DNA from: Sporosarcina sp. Marseille-Q4943 | GTDB lineage: Bacteria; Bacillota; Bacilli; Bacillales_A; Planococcaceae | NCBI RefSeq assembly: GCF_943736995.1 | Contig: NZ_CALSFT010000002.1 | Coordinates: 1,612,501 to 1,676,500, forward strand | DNA length: 64,000 nucleotides | Direction of reading: 5' to 3' | Shown here: one piece after another, positions 9,101 through 17,077 of the stretch | Numbering within the stretch: the first letter of the stretch is position 1 | Layout: the number at the start of each line of letters is the position of its first letter | The notes under the pieces: generated by a model | Databases searched by the model: none | What the model saw: only the letters and a program-made list of their open reading frames with translations | What the model was told of the DNA's origin: nothing | Position numbers and translations under genes: made by a program

Positions 9101-10219
9101 TTATAAAAAGTCTTGGAACATATATACGATGCCGATAACAAGAGCCGTAAGCAGAACAGTGAACATTACTTTCCATACGCTGATCGGGGCTTTGCCGCTT
9201 ACTTTTCCCGTCTGCCCATTCACAAGGAAGCGGTACACGTTATTGTTGAAGGTGAATGACGAAATCCAGAGCGGCAGCAAAATATGTTTGAATGTTATCC
9301 CGTCATATGACGTGTCCACTTTCACAATTCTTACTTCATCGCCCGTTTCCTTTCGGAGAATTCGATTCCTTATTCGTTGATCGATAATGCCACGAGCTGA
9401 AAACCAGCCCTCTTTTAGCGGAATGGAATATCGTTCTGCAAGGAAGCCCGATAAATATTCCGTCCTATAGTCGAGTAAGCCACCAAGTTGGAAAGGCTCA
9501 ACTTTGTCGATTAAACCGGAGGCGACATTACGTGATGCCTTAACTAATACATCATCGAAAAATTCATTATATGTGCCGTATTGGGTGCGCCATCTTATTT
9601 TCCTGACCTGCTCGGTAACTTGCTCGGCCTTTCCGTCGCGATGCACAGTCTTTGTCACGGTAACATAATAGTACGTTCCAATCTTTACTGTGTAGGAGGA
9701 TTTAGTATCCGAGTCAAACGTCCAATAAGGGATATATGCACCACTGATTTTTTGCAGCTCATAATCTTTTTTCAACTTTGAAGGTGCGAAATATCTTTTG
9801 GATATCCATGTTTTGAATTTCTCAACAGCTTGTTCCTTTGATATGTGAAAGGGAAGCACCAATGCCGGTTTAATACCCGCATCATGGTCCGTAACGGCAA
9901 TATGAGACGAACCGCAAAAAGTGCAGAAATCAGCAACTTTATCATTATCCAACAATGTTTCCGCGCCGCAATTCTCACATTTAAAGACCCGTTTCTCATT
10001 GCTCCAACTATGATCTGCCAGATCCAATGCATCCAAATAGTCATGTTCTGTCGTATTTTCGCGGGTTGCTATAATTTCCACTTCAGTTCCGCAAAAAGGG
10101 CATTTTAAACCTCGGGAAACAGGGTCGTAAACTGCATTTCCTCCGCATGAACCGCATTGATTTACCTCTGTTTCTTCAATTGTCTCAACTACTAGGAAGT
10201 CGTTGTCTGCATTCGTCAT
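9101..10219 (-). CDS. Zinc-ribbon membrane-anchored protein (YdjG-like)
   Basis: This 372-residue protein has two N-terminal zinc ribbons: CGSCGG...CPFCGTE (residues 22-45) and CENCGAE...CTFCGSS (about 76-100). A beta-rich central domain follows (about 110-335), then one C-terminal membrane helix (VMFTVLLTALVIGIVYMF). It resembles B. subtilis YdjG, which sits in the ydjFGHI (pspA-type) operon, and the next gene upstream is YdjI-like. The similarity of the ribbons to TFIIB or PriA ribbons is only in the metal site. Molecular function is unknown; envelope stress is an inference from context. Confidence 0.75.
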   Translation of the reverse strand: MTNADNDFLVVETIEETEVNQCGSCGGNAVYDPVSRGLKCPFCGTEVEIIATRENTTEHDYLDALDLADHSWSNEKRVFKCENCGAETLLDNDKVADFCTFCGSSHIAVTDHDAGIKPALVLPFHISKEQAVEKFKTWISKRYFAPSKLKKDYELQKISGAYIPYWTFDSDTKSSYTVKIGTYYYVTVTKTVHRDGKAEQVTEQVRKIRWRTQYGTYNEFFDDVLVKASRNVASGLIDKVEPFQLGGLLDYRTEYLSGFLAERYSIPLKEGWFSARGIIDQRIRNRILRKETGDEVRIVKVDTSYDGITFKHILLPLWISSFTFNNNVYRFLVNGQTGKVSGKAPISVWKVMFTVLLTALVIGIVYMFQDFL

Positions 10220-10237
10220 TCCGTCACCCCGTCACGT

Positions 10238-11380
10238 TCAGCCATCCAGGCTATCTCCGCAATCTCCACAAAACTTTGCTGTAGGGCCATTAGTTGCGCC
10301 GCATCTCGCACATTTTTTCTCTGTCACTTGTTTTGCGCCGCATTCTCCGCAGAAATTTGAACCTTCTTTGATTTCTGCGTGACAATTGACACACGGGACT
10401 TTCTTTACTTGAACAGAAGTTCCGCATTCTGGGCAGAATTTTGCCGTCGCCCGAATTTGCGCTTGGCAGTGTGGGCAAGCCATTTTTGCCGGTTCGGCCG
10501 AAGGGGCTGCATGTTGCTGATTTGCGGAGAAAGCTCCTGCCATCATATTACCTATAGCAGCGCCCGCTCCGATGCCGGCACCAGTGGCCGCCATACCGCC
10601 ACCTTCGTTCTGGGCGGCATCACGGATCGCTTCGGCTGCCTGATATTGCGTGTACGTATTCATATTGCCTAGAACACCCATCGTCGTCCGCTTGTCCATA
10701 GCTTCCTCTACTTCTTTTGGGAGTGACAAATTTTCAATAAAGAGGGAAGTGATTTCAAAGCCGAATTCAGCAAAGCGTTCCTTCATCTTCTCTCTACCTT
10801 GTGTGCTTAGTTCGTCATAGTGCATGGCAAGGTCTAGTGCAGGTATTTGCGATTCTGCAAATAGATCTGTCAATCCGGAAAGGATCATCTTTTTCAAGTG
10901 ATTTTCAATGCTGCTCGTATCATACGAACTGTTGGTGCCAAACAGCTCTTTTAAAAAACGTGCAGCGTCGGAAACTCTGTACGAATAGATGCCATAGCCA
11001 CGTAAGCGGATCATCCCGAAATCCGCATCACGCATCATAATCGGATTGGAAGTTCCCCATTTTTGATTAATGAACTGCTTTGTATTCACAAAATAGACTT
11101 CAGCCTTGAAAGGGGAATTGAATCCGGTTTTCCAAGACTTCAGCTTCGTCAATACAGGCATGTTTTGCGTATATAAAACATGATGCCCTGGCGTGAACAC
11201 ATCGGCAATTTCGCCTTCATTTACGAATACAGCTACTTGCGATTCACGAACGATCAAGCTTGCGCCCATTTTTATCTCGTTATTTTGCACAGGAAAACGG
11301 TAAACCATTGTATTGGAATTTTGGTCCGTCCATTCTATGACCTCAATGAATTGACTCTTGAAAAAATTAAAAATCCCCAT
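10238..11380 (-). CDS. SPFH-domain protein with C-terminal zinc ribbons (YdjI-like)
   Basis: This protein of about 380 residues starts MGIFNFFKSQFIEVIEW. It contains an SPFH/virion-core-like domain (residues ~30-240, ending SLFIENLSLPKEVEEAMDK) and a Gly/Ala-rich linker. Three zinc ribbons follow, with CPHCQ...CPECG, CVNCH...CGECG and CARCG...CGDCG. The second in-frame ATG (11380) is preferred, since AAGGGGG lies 6 bases before it. It precedes the YdjG-like gene by 18 bases and the pair is co-transcribed. In B. subtilis YdjI and YdjG work with a PspA homologue, and YdjI may form membrane-associated oligomers. No pspA is nearby here. Confidence 0.82.
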   Translation of the reverse strand: MGIFNFFKSQFIEVIEWTDQNSNTMVYRFPVQNNEIKMGASLIVRESQVAVFVNEGEIADVFTPGHHVLYTQNMPVLTKLKSWKTGFNSPFKAEVYFVNTKQFINQKWGTSNPIMMRDADFGMIRLRGYGIYSYRVSDAARFLKELFGTNSSYDTSSIENHLKKMILSGLTDLFAESQIPALDLAMHYDELSTQGREKMKERFAEFGFEITSLFIENLSLPKEVEEAMDKRTTMGVLGNMNTYTQYQAAEAIRDAAQNEGGGMAATGAGIGAGAAIGNMMAGAFSANQQHAAPSAEPAKMACPHCQAQIRATAKFCPECGTSVQVKKVPCVNCHAEIKEGSNFCGECGAKQVTEKKCARCGATNGPTAKFCGDCGDSLDG

Positions 11381-11551
11381 ATTCATCCCCCTTGGAAAAA
11401 GATATCGTCATTATAGTATACTACGGATTAATCGATTAAAGGTTTCAAGATTGGGTTTGCCATGAGTGACGTAGCTGGAGAAAAGAGGTACAATGGACTG
11501 AATAACCATTCATTATTATAAATCTGATTGAACTTGAAGGAGTTTACTTAT

Positions 11552-12496
11552 ATGATACATAAAATCGAAATTCCAACGCCGTTCGCGGTAGGAGATGTCA
11601 ATGCATTTGTCGTCAAAGGGGATGCTTTATCACTTGTTGACGCGGGACCTAAAACACCAGAGGCATACGAGGCGATAAAACGAGGCCTGAAAGAAATCGG
11701 TTATACATTCAATGATATAGAGCAAGTCGTTCTGACTCATCATCACCCCGATCATGCCGGCTGGATGGATGCATTTGACAAGGCGGAAGTGGTCGGTCAT
11801 CCGTATAACAACCTATGGCTGAAGAGGGATCAGGCATTCATGGAGTACCATGACCGCTTTTATTTGCAATGTCTAAAGGAAGAAGGCGTGCCGGAGGTCT
11901 ATTTCAATTGGGTGGAAAAGATGAAAAGGCCGATACGTTTGATGGGGGACCGGACGCTGAACAGGACAATCGAAGAGGGCGACGAGTGGACAGGCCATCC
12001 AGGCTGGACCATCATGGAAACACTCGGACATGCTCAAAGCCATATTGTTTTATTCAATGAAAAGACAGGGGAGATGATTGGGGGAGACCTTGTACTGGAA
12101 AAAGTATCGTCCAATCCTTTAATCGAACCTCCTGCGGAACGTAACGCAGAGCGTCCGAAGTCGTTATTGCAATACAATGCTTCTTTGACACGTCTGTTAG
12201 ATCTGCCGATTGATATCGTTTACGGCGGTCATGGAAATGAAGTTCGGAATGTCCATCCTCTAATCGAATTAAGACTTCAGAAACAACATGAACGGGCAAT
12301 GAAAGTGCATTCGATGCTAAATGACGGAAGTAGGACGATTTATGAGCTGACACAGCAATTGTTCCCGACTGTCTATGAAAAAGAACTTGGCCTAACACTA
12401 TCCGAGACAATCGGACAAACTGATTATTTAGTATCAAAAGGGCTTGTACGAGAAACGATTGGAGAGGGCGGTATTTTGTATTATGAACAAACGTAA
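11552..12496 (+). CDS. yqjP: MBL-fold metallo-hydrolase (YqjP-like)
   Basis: This 314-residue metallo-beta-lactamase-fold hydrolase has the zinc signature LTHHHPDHAGW (HxHxDH). Other ligand motifs are ETLGHAQSHIVLF, GGDLVLE and VYGGHG. A C-terminal winged-helix-like part (residues ~240-314) resembles glyoxalase II/LACTB2-type hydrolases. The ATG at 11552 follows AAGGAG by 10 bases; a TTG at 11528 lies before that site. It overlaps the next gene by 14 bases, the same pairing as yqjP-yqjQ in B. subtilis. The substrate is unknown. Confidence 0.88.
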   Translation: MIHKIEIPTPFAVGDVNAFVVKGDALSLVDAGPKTPEAYEAIKRGLKEIGYTFNDIEQVVLTHHHPDHAGWMDAFDKAEVVGHPYNNLWLKRDQAFMEYHDRFYLQCLKEEGVPEVYFNWVEKMKRPIRLMGDRTLNRTIEEGDEWTGHPGWTIMETLGHAQSHIVLFNEKTGEMIGGDLVLEKVSSNPLIEPPAERNAERPKSLLQYNASLTRLLDLPIDIVYGGHGNEVRNVHPLIELRLQKQHERAMKVHSMLNDGSRTIYELTQQLFPTVYEKELGLTLSETIGQTDYLVSKGLVRETIGEGGILYYEQT

Positions 12497-13241
12497 GACC
12501 GTTCTAATAACCGGGGCGACGAGCGGTGTCGGCTATGCAACTGCGATGCGTCTGTTAGCTGACGCCAACCGGTACACTGTTTATGCAACGGGAAGGGCTC
12601 CGGACAAGCTTTGGGAATTGCAAAACGAAGGGGCAATTGCCATTCCTGCGGATATAACAAACAAGGATGAGAAGGAAAACCTTTTGGAGCAGACCGGCCC
12701 ATTGGATATCGTCATCTTTTCAGCTGGGGTAGGGCATTTCGAAACCGCCCATGAATTGTCTGATCAAGAAATCCAATCGATGATGGATACAAATTTCATA
12801 GCCCCAGTCGGACTGACGAAGCGCGTCCTTCCACAAATGATAGATCGACGGCAAGGGCACCTCATTTATATCGGTTCGCAGGCAGGAAAAGTGGCGACAC
12901 CGAAAGCCTCCGTCTATGCAGCGACTAAGCATGCATTAATCGGATATACGAACGCGTTGCGCATGGAGGTTGCCCCGTTTGACATCAATGTTTCCGTCAT
13001 TCATCCGGGTCCGATTGATACTCCATTCATAGATGGAGCAGACAAAACGGGAAACTATCGTTCATCGCTCGGCAGACATTTGCTGCAAGTCGAAACTGTA
13101 GCAGATGCAGTCATCCGAACAATTGACAAGCCTGTCCGTGAAATTAATCTACCCGGCATTATGGGGCTCACAAGCAAACTGTATGCACTCACTCCTGGAT
13201 TAGTTGAAAAAGTCGGTCGTAAATATTTTATGAAGAAATAA
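12483..13241 (+). CDS. yqjQ: Short-chain dehydrogenase/reductase (YqjQ-like)
   Basis: A 252-residue classical SDR oxidoreductase. The nucleotide motif TGATSGVGYAT is at residues 9-19, with SAGVGH in the middle. The catalytic Ser is in YIGSQAGK and the YxxxK pair is in SVYAATKHAL. The PG motif (HPGPIDTPF) follows. The start at 12483 is supported by GGAGAGGGCGG upstream and by the domain boundary. Coupled to the YqjP-like gene; substrate unknown. The C-terminus ends in a basic YFMKK tail. Confidence 0.9.
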   Translation: MNKRKTVLITGATSGVGYATAMRLLADANRYTVYATGRAPDKLWELQNEGAIAIPADITNKDEKENLLEQTGPLDIVIFSAGVGHFETAHELSDQEIQSMMDTNFIAPVGLTKRVLPQMIDRRQGHLIYIGSQAGKVATPKASVYAATKHALIGYTNALRMEVAPFDINVSVIHPGPIDTPFIDGADKTGNYRSSLGRHLLQVETVADAVIRTIDKPVREINLPGIMGLTSKLYALTPGLVEKVGRKYFMKK

Positions 13242-13292
13242 TTGAGGGAAAAGAACTTGTAAATCCGCAAAAAAGTCCAATACTACATAATA

Positions 13293-13330
13293 AAAGAGCA
13301 TGATCCCAACTTCGGACCATGCTCTTCTTT
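13293..13330 (+). terminator. Terminator after the yqjPQ pair
   Basis: AGAGCATG (295-302 of the 13 kb block) pairs with CATGCTCT, with partial pairing inside the loop. It is followed by TCTTT and preceded by an A-rich stretch. It is a moderate intrinsic terminator and could act on both strands. Confidence 0.65.
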
Positions 13331-13712
13331 CCGCACCGGAAAATTTGATTGTTTGTATCCTTGCTTCAAACTGTTCTTCCTGACAAACAGTAAACGCCCG
13401 TCAGTGCAGTTTGATCGATCTGACCCCTGACTTTAAAAAGTTTGGTCCTATTCGTGAATGACCATAATGGGTGTCAGCTTCAAGTTGCACTTCCACAAAA
13501 AACTTACCTCTTACCGTACTTAAAGTGGCCGGAACAATACTGTTTTTCCCCGGACGAGTGTTCCACTTGCCAGTAAAGCAAATTTTCCGCCAAGGCTGTG
13601 CAAATCTCCGTGGAATCGACCATCGTGCTATCTCATCCACTTTCGTTCTGCCTTGTATTCTACATATACCCTTCACTACAATAGGATAAACACAAATTTC
13701 AAAATTTTTTTA
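13331..13712. other. Intergenic stretch without a supported gene
   Basis: No RNA gene or convincing coding region is visible here. Open frames exist on both strands (about 13401-13676 minus and 13471-13689 plus) but lack good ribosome binding sites and recognisable protein features. The minus-strand frame has a composition unlike its neighbours. It may be the residue of a lost gene. Confidence 0.4.
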
Positions 13713-13991
13713 TTAATTTTTATCTCTTGCCATTTGTTCCTGCGCTAATCGGACCATCTCTTTCACCATATTTCCGCCAATTGGGCCACCTATCTTCCCA
13801 GCCTGTTCCGATGTCAGTTTGCCATTGTATTCTTCTGAAAGGGGAATGCCCAATTCCTTTGCAATTTCAAACTTGACCGCATGCGGTTGGTCGTCATCCA
13901 CCACATATCCTTTTGCTTTCATAACATCCACTTTCAGCTGATCCAATTGTTTGCGTGCCTCAGGAACTAAAACACGATTTTTTCTTCCCAT
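13713..13991 (-). CDS. Alpha/beta-type small acid-soluble spore protein
   Basis: A 92-residue DNA-binding SASP that saturates spore DNA and protects it in dormancy. The first family block is KFEIAKELGI, which contains the GPR germination-protease site around E-I-A. The second block is the Gly-rich GKIGGPIGGNMVKEMV with Gln/Glu following. It starts at MGRKNRVLVPEA, with GGAAAGGAGATGA upstream; a longer frame to 14075 has no support. The N-terminus, about 20 residues longer than the common 65-72-residue forms, sets it apart from the major SASPs. Expected sigma-G control was not verified. It shows that the organism sporulates. Confidence 0.9.
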   Translation of the reverse strand: MGRKNRVLVPEARKQLDQLKVDVMKAKGYVVDDDQPHAVKFEIAKELGIPLSEEYNGKLTSEQAGKIGGPIGGNMVKEMVRLAQEQMARDKN

Positions 13992-14152
13992 CCACTCATC
14001 TCCTTTCCAGCATAGTCTTTCCCGAAAATCAATAATGATGTTGATAGTAAAATATACATTGCTTCTCGAATGCATTAGCAGTTCAACATGTTATACTAAA
14101 ATGAAATCAATTAAATGAACAAAACGATTAAAAACAGGAGGCGAGCTTGGAT

Positions 14153-15067
14153 ATGAAAACTGTAACCATTGAACATATCGTAAAGCGATTCTCATTGGAA
14201 GTCCTTGTTGGACATCATATGCTAAGTAAAATCTTAAAAAAGACGAAAGTCAGAAGACCGGGCTTGGAGTTTATGGATAAATTTGATTTTATTGCGACGG
14301 AACATGTCCAAATTCTAGGGAAGAATGAAATCAATTACTTGCATACGCTTTCGGATGAAGAATGCAAGCTCCGAATCGCCAATATTGTCCAATACGATCC
14401 ACCGTGCATCATTATTACGTCCAATCAGGAAGAACCGCTTGGTTTAAGGCAATATTGTACAGAAGAACAAATACCCGTCTTACGGACACCTGATTCGACG
14501 AGTGAAATGAGCGCCAAGCTGGATGCTTACGTCACGAAAGAGATGGCACCTGAAATTGCCGTCCATGGCGTATGTGTCAATGTAGCTGGCATTGGAATCC
14601 TGCTCCGTGGAAAGTCGGGAGTGGGGAAGAGCGAAACGGCCCATACACTGATCGGCAGGGGGCATCGATTGATTGCAGACGATATCGTTGTGCTGAAAAA
14701 ACTTAGTCCGCAAACTCTTCTCGGCACACATGACGAAACTAACAAGGAATTTCTGGCGTTACGTAGCATCGGTCTGCTCAACGTTGTCAGGCTTTATGGC
14801 CGTGCGGCTTTTCAAGAAGAAAGCCGAATTGCGCTCGATATTGAATTGACGGAGTGGAAAGACAATGCATTGAATAATGAACTTGAACTGGACACGAAAT
14901 TCAAGTCTTATATGGATGTTCCAGTTCCGCATATCCAAATCCAACTACAACCGGGTAGAGATGTGGCAGGTTTAATTGAGGCGGCAGCAAATAACTGGTA
15001 TTTACAACAGCAAGGATATAGTGCTGCAGAAGAATTCAAGAAGCGGCTTGAATCAGAATTTAATTAA
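14153..15067 (+). CDS. hprK: HPr kinase/phosphorylase-like protein (divergent)
   Basis: A 304-residue homologue of HprK, which phosphorylates and dephosphorylates Ser46 of HPr for CcpA catabolite control. The N-terminal domain ends at the conserved His in HGVCVNVAGIG. The Walker A motif GKSGVGKSETA and the following RGHRLIADD are intact. The signature usually written EIRGLGI reads ALRSIGL here (about residue 207), so the acidic residue and the first Gly are changed. GRDVAGLIEAAA replaces the usual GRN.A..IE.A. lgt does not follow, unlike standard hprK operons. It may be a second, specialised HprK. A TTG start at 14147 is the alternative. Confidence 0.8.
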   Translation: MKTVTIEHIVKRFSLEVLVGHHMLSKILKKTKVRRPGLEFMDKFDFIATEHVQILGKNEINYLHTLSDEECKLRIANIVQYDPPCIIITSNQEEPLGLRQYCTEEQIPVLRTPDSTSEMSAKLDAYVTKEMAPEIAVHGVCVNVAGIGILLRGKSGVGKSETAHTLIGRGHRLIADDIVVLKKLSPQTLLGTHDETNKEFLALRSIGLLNVVRLYGRAAFQEESRIALDIELTEWKDNALNNELELDTKFKSYMDVPVPHIQIQLQPGRDVAGLIEAAANNWYLQQQGYSAAEEFKKRLESEFN

Positions 15068-15101
15068 TAAAGCTGTAGAAGAGATTTAACATATAATTTA
15101 A

Positions 15102-15141
15102 AAGAACCGATGGATTCGTCCATCGGTTCAGACTGTTGACA
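15102..15141 (-). repeat. Left end repeat of the IS element, containing a terminator hairpin
   Basis: ACCGATGGATTCGTCCATCGGT is self-complementary apart from its TTCG loop and is joined to CAGACTGTTGACA. The right end carries the reverse complement of the unit with one change in the arm (TGTCTACAGTCTG) and one in the loop. A-rich sequence lies outside the hairpin, giving a T run for transcripts leaving the element leftward. On the plus strand it could also fold at the end of the HprK-like gene transcript. Confidence 0.75.
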
Positions 15142-15367
15142 AACACCAAGAATTTCGGTGTTTGCCTATTGTCTTTTTTCTTTTAAAATAGAGATAAAGC
15201 TAACAATGTTGATTTCCGCTGCGAGCGGACGCTTTCCGCGGGCACGGCTTCAGCCGCTTCCCTCGCTGCGCTCAGTCCAGGGTCTTCAGCACGTGCTCTT
15301 CCCGCAGGAGTCGCCGCTCTCCGCTTCAATCAACGGTGTTTCCTATTAACTGAATGAGGTGATGGAT

Positions 15368-15880
15368 ATGATGACGAAGAATCAAATTAATGAACGCGAA
15401 CAGTTGGAAATGCTGACAATAGAACAGTTGGTTCCTCAAGACCATCTGGTGCGCAAACTGGATGCAGCCATTGATTTCTCCTTCATCTATCCATTAGTTG
15501 AAGATCTTTACTCAACCATTGGGAGACCCAGCATAGATCCTGTGGTACTGATCAAGATGACATTCATTCAGTATACCTTCGGCATCCGCTCCATGCGCCA
15601 GACAATCAAGGAAATTGAAACGAACGTGGCATATCGCTGGTTCCTAGGCTTCGGCTTTCATACAGAGGTTCCTCCCTTCTCCACGTTCGGGAAGAACTAT
15701 GTCCGTCGTTTTGCAGATACTGATCTTTTTGAGCAGATCTTCTATAAAGTTCTAAACGAGGTGGCAAACCGTGGGCTTCTCAGCCCAGAACATGTCTTTA
15801 TTGATTCGACTCATGTGAAAGCGAGTGCGAATAAGAGAAAGTTTGAGAAGAACGTGGAGAGCGCCGGCTATGGAGGCTGA
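15368..15880 (+). pseudogene. Truncated IS1182-family transposase
   Basis: About 170 residues of the N-terminal transposase region remain. They include the DHLVRKLDAAIDFSFI block, the GRPSIDPVVLIKM motif, and the region up to VFIDSTHVKASANK, where the first catalytic Asp lies. A full protein is about 450-500 residues. The frame stops at TGA (15880) right after ESAGYGG, where it joins element end sequence, so the deletion removed the remaining DDE catalytic residues. The start with GAGGTGAT upstream is intact. Confidence 0.88.
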
Positions 15881-16093
15881 AATGATACCCCTGTCTTAAA
15901 GGATTTCCAGTTGATTGGAGTGCAGGGCGGCGACTCCTGGGGGATTAGCGCAGCGTGAAGACCCCGCAGGAGCGAAGCGACGAGGAGGCTGAGGGCAAGC
16001 CCCCCGGAAAGCGTCCGCCCGGAATGGAAATCAACGTTATTTCAGTCTACTGACAGTTAAAATGTAGATGTTTAAGCAAAAGGGTTGGAAATT

Positions 16094-16133
16094 TGTCTAC
16101 AGTCTGAACCGATGGATTCGCCCATCGGTTTTT
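16094..16133 (+). repeat. Right end repeat of the IS element, with a terminator hairpin
   Basis: TGTCTACAGTCTGAACCGAT is followed by the rest of the hairpin (ACCGATGG, loop ATTCGC, CCATCGGT) and TTTTTT. It is the inverted copy of 15102-15141. As written it is a strong outward intrinsic terminator. It lies four bases before the end of the convergent TetR gene. Confidence 0.8.
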
Positions 16134-16136
16134 TAC

Positions 16137-16802
16137 CTATAGATTTTTATTGATCAATGCATTTTTTACCATTTGATTAATGTATTCCAACGTCTTTTGT
16201 TGAGCTTCTTCCAAACTATAATCTAGCCGGTTATTCAATATATTCGTGAGCATCCCTTGCCATAAAAGATTAGTCATTTCATTAAGTGAATCTACTTGTC
16301 GTTCATCGATCAGTCCATCCTGTGCTACCAATTGTAAAAGTGACTTTCCTCTTTTCGTCATACTTCGTTCGAACAAAATCGGTTTCAACTCTTCGGGGAT
16401 ATTGATTAAGTCAGAAGGGTACATCTCATAATAACGTTCAATCATCCTTTCCGGATGATCCCCAAGATCCATAATGAACACTGCATGGAAAATGGCGGGC
16501 TGCTGGAAGGAATGTCTGCAGAAGCATTCCCATGCAAGCATATACTTCTCCAAAGAAGTTTGTCCTTTCTGCATGCTTTCCGTAACTTCCTCCGTATATT
16601 CTTTCAACAGCTTCATCGATGCAAAGAAAATCAAATGTGATACTTCACCAAAGTAATTGTATATCGTCGCACTGTTGTATCCGGCACGGTCTGCGACCTT
16701 CCGAATCGTTACTTGATTTATTCCATCCTCATTTATAATCTCTTTTGTCGCATCAATAAAATATTTCCACATGCGGCTCAATTGAATTTTCTTGTTGCTC
16801 AT
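16137..16802 (-). CDS. TetR/AcrR family transcriptional regulator
   Basis: A 221-residue one-component regulator. The N-terminal helix-turn-helix is clear in QVTIRKVADRAGYNSATIYNYFGEVSHLI (quoted positions ~25-52; HTH core VADRAGYNSATIYNYF). The ligand-binding domain (about 60-215) has no recognised signature. It is divergent from the BCCT transporter and hydrolase genes, separated by ~275 bases that hold AT-rich operator-like sequence and a cre-like site. TetR genes usually repress themselves and the divergent operon, so it probably controls those two genes. Its inducer is unknown. Confidence 0.88.
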   Translation of the reverse strand: MSNKKIQLSRMWKYFIDATKEIINEDGINQVTIRKVADRAGYNSATIYNYFGEVSHLIFFASMKLLKEYTEEVTESMQKGQTSLEKYMLAWECFCRHSFQQPAIFHAVFIMDLGDHPERMIERYYEMYPSDLINIPEELKPILFERSMTKRGKSLLQLVAQDGLIDERQVDSLNEMTNLLWQGMLTNILNNRLDYSLEEAQQKTLEYINQMVKNALINKNL

Positions 16803-17012
16803 AACCTCAACTCCATCCTTTCCAATCCATTAAACATAATACATTATTTACATTATACAATATTTACAAACTATTATTTTTCCTTTTACAATTGTTCTAT
16901 CATTTTTCCTGTGGTAGAATAATCGATATTAATAAATAATCATGATTAGTATATCTTATCTGATTATCAGAGGTGTTTCCATCTAATCTTTCAATACTAG
17001 GAAACTTATCTT

Positions 17013-17026
17013 TGAAAGCGCTATCA
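17013..17026 (+). promoter_or_regulatory. cre-like CcpA site upstream of the BCCT gene
   Basis: TGAAAGCGCTATCA matches the catabolite-responsive element consensus TGWNANCGNTNWCA at every fixed position. It lies 51 bases before the transporter start and likely near or downstream of its promoter, where CcpA binding would repress. It was found by eye only. Confidence 0.65.
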
Positions 17027-17077
17027 AATTAAGGAATGGTAGTGTTGCAATGTAAAAAATTAAATAGGGGTGGGAAC

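Larger units (their letters stand above)
15102..16133 (+). mobile_element. Internally deleted IS1182-type element
   Basis: The unit is bounded by inverted end repeats of about 40 bases (15102-15141 and 16094-16133). Inside these lies a second, GC-rich inverted repeat of about 110 bases (15211-15330 and 15918-16042). Its left arm starts GTTGATTTCCGCTGCGAGCG and its right arm ends GGAAATGGAAATCAAC, a sequence type that commonly surrounds IS1182 transposases in Bacillales. Only the first ~170 codons of the transposase remain, so the element cannot move by itself. It sits between the HprK-like gene and the TetR gene. No target duplication was confirmed. Confidence 0.75.

Noticed and set aside
13401..13676. 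91-codon minus-strand frame between yqjQ and the SASP gene
   Set aside because: No ribosome binding site, no recognisable domain and an odd composition; a plus-strand frame overlaps it. Treated as non-coding.
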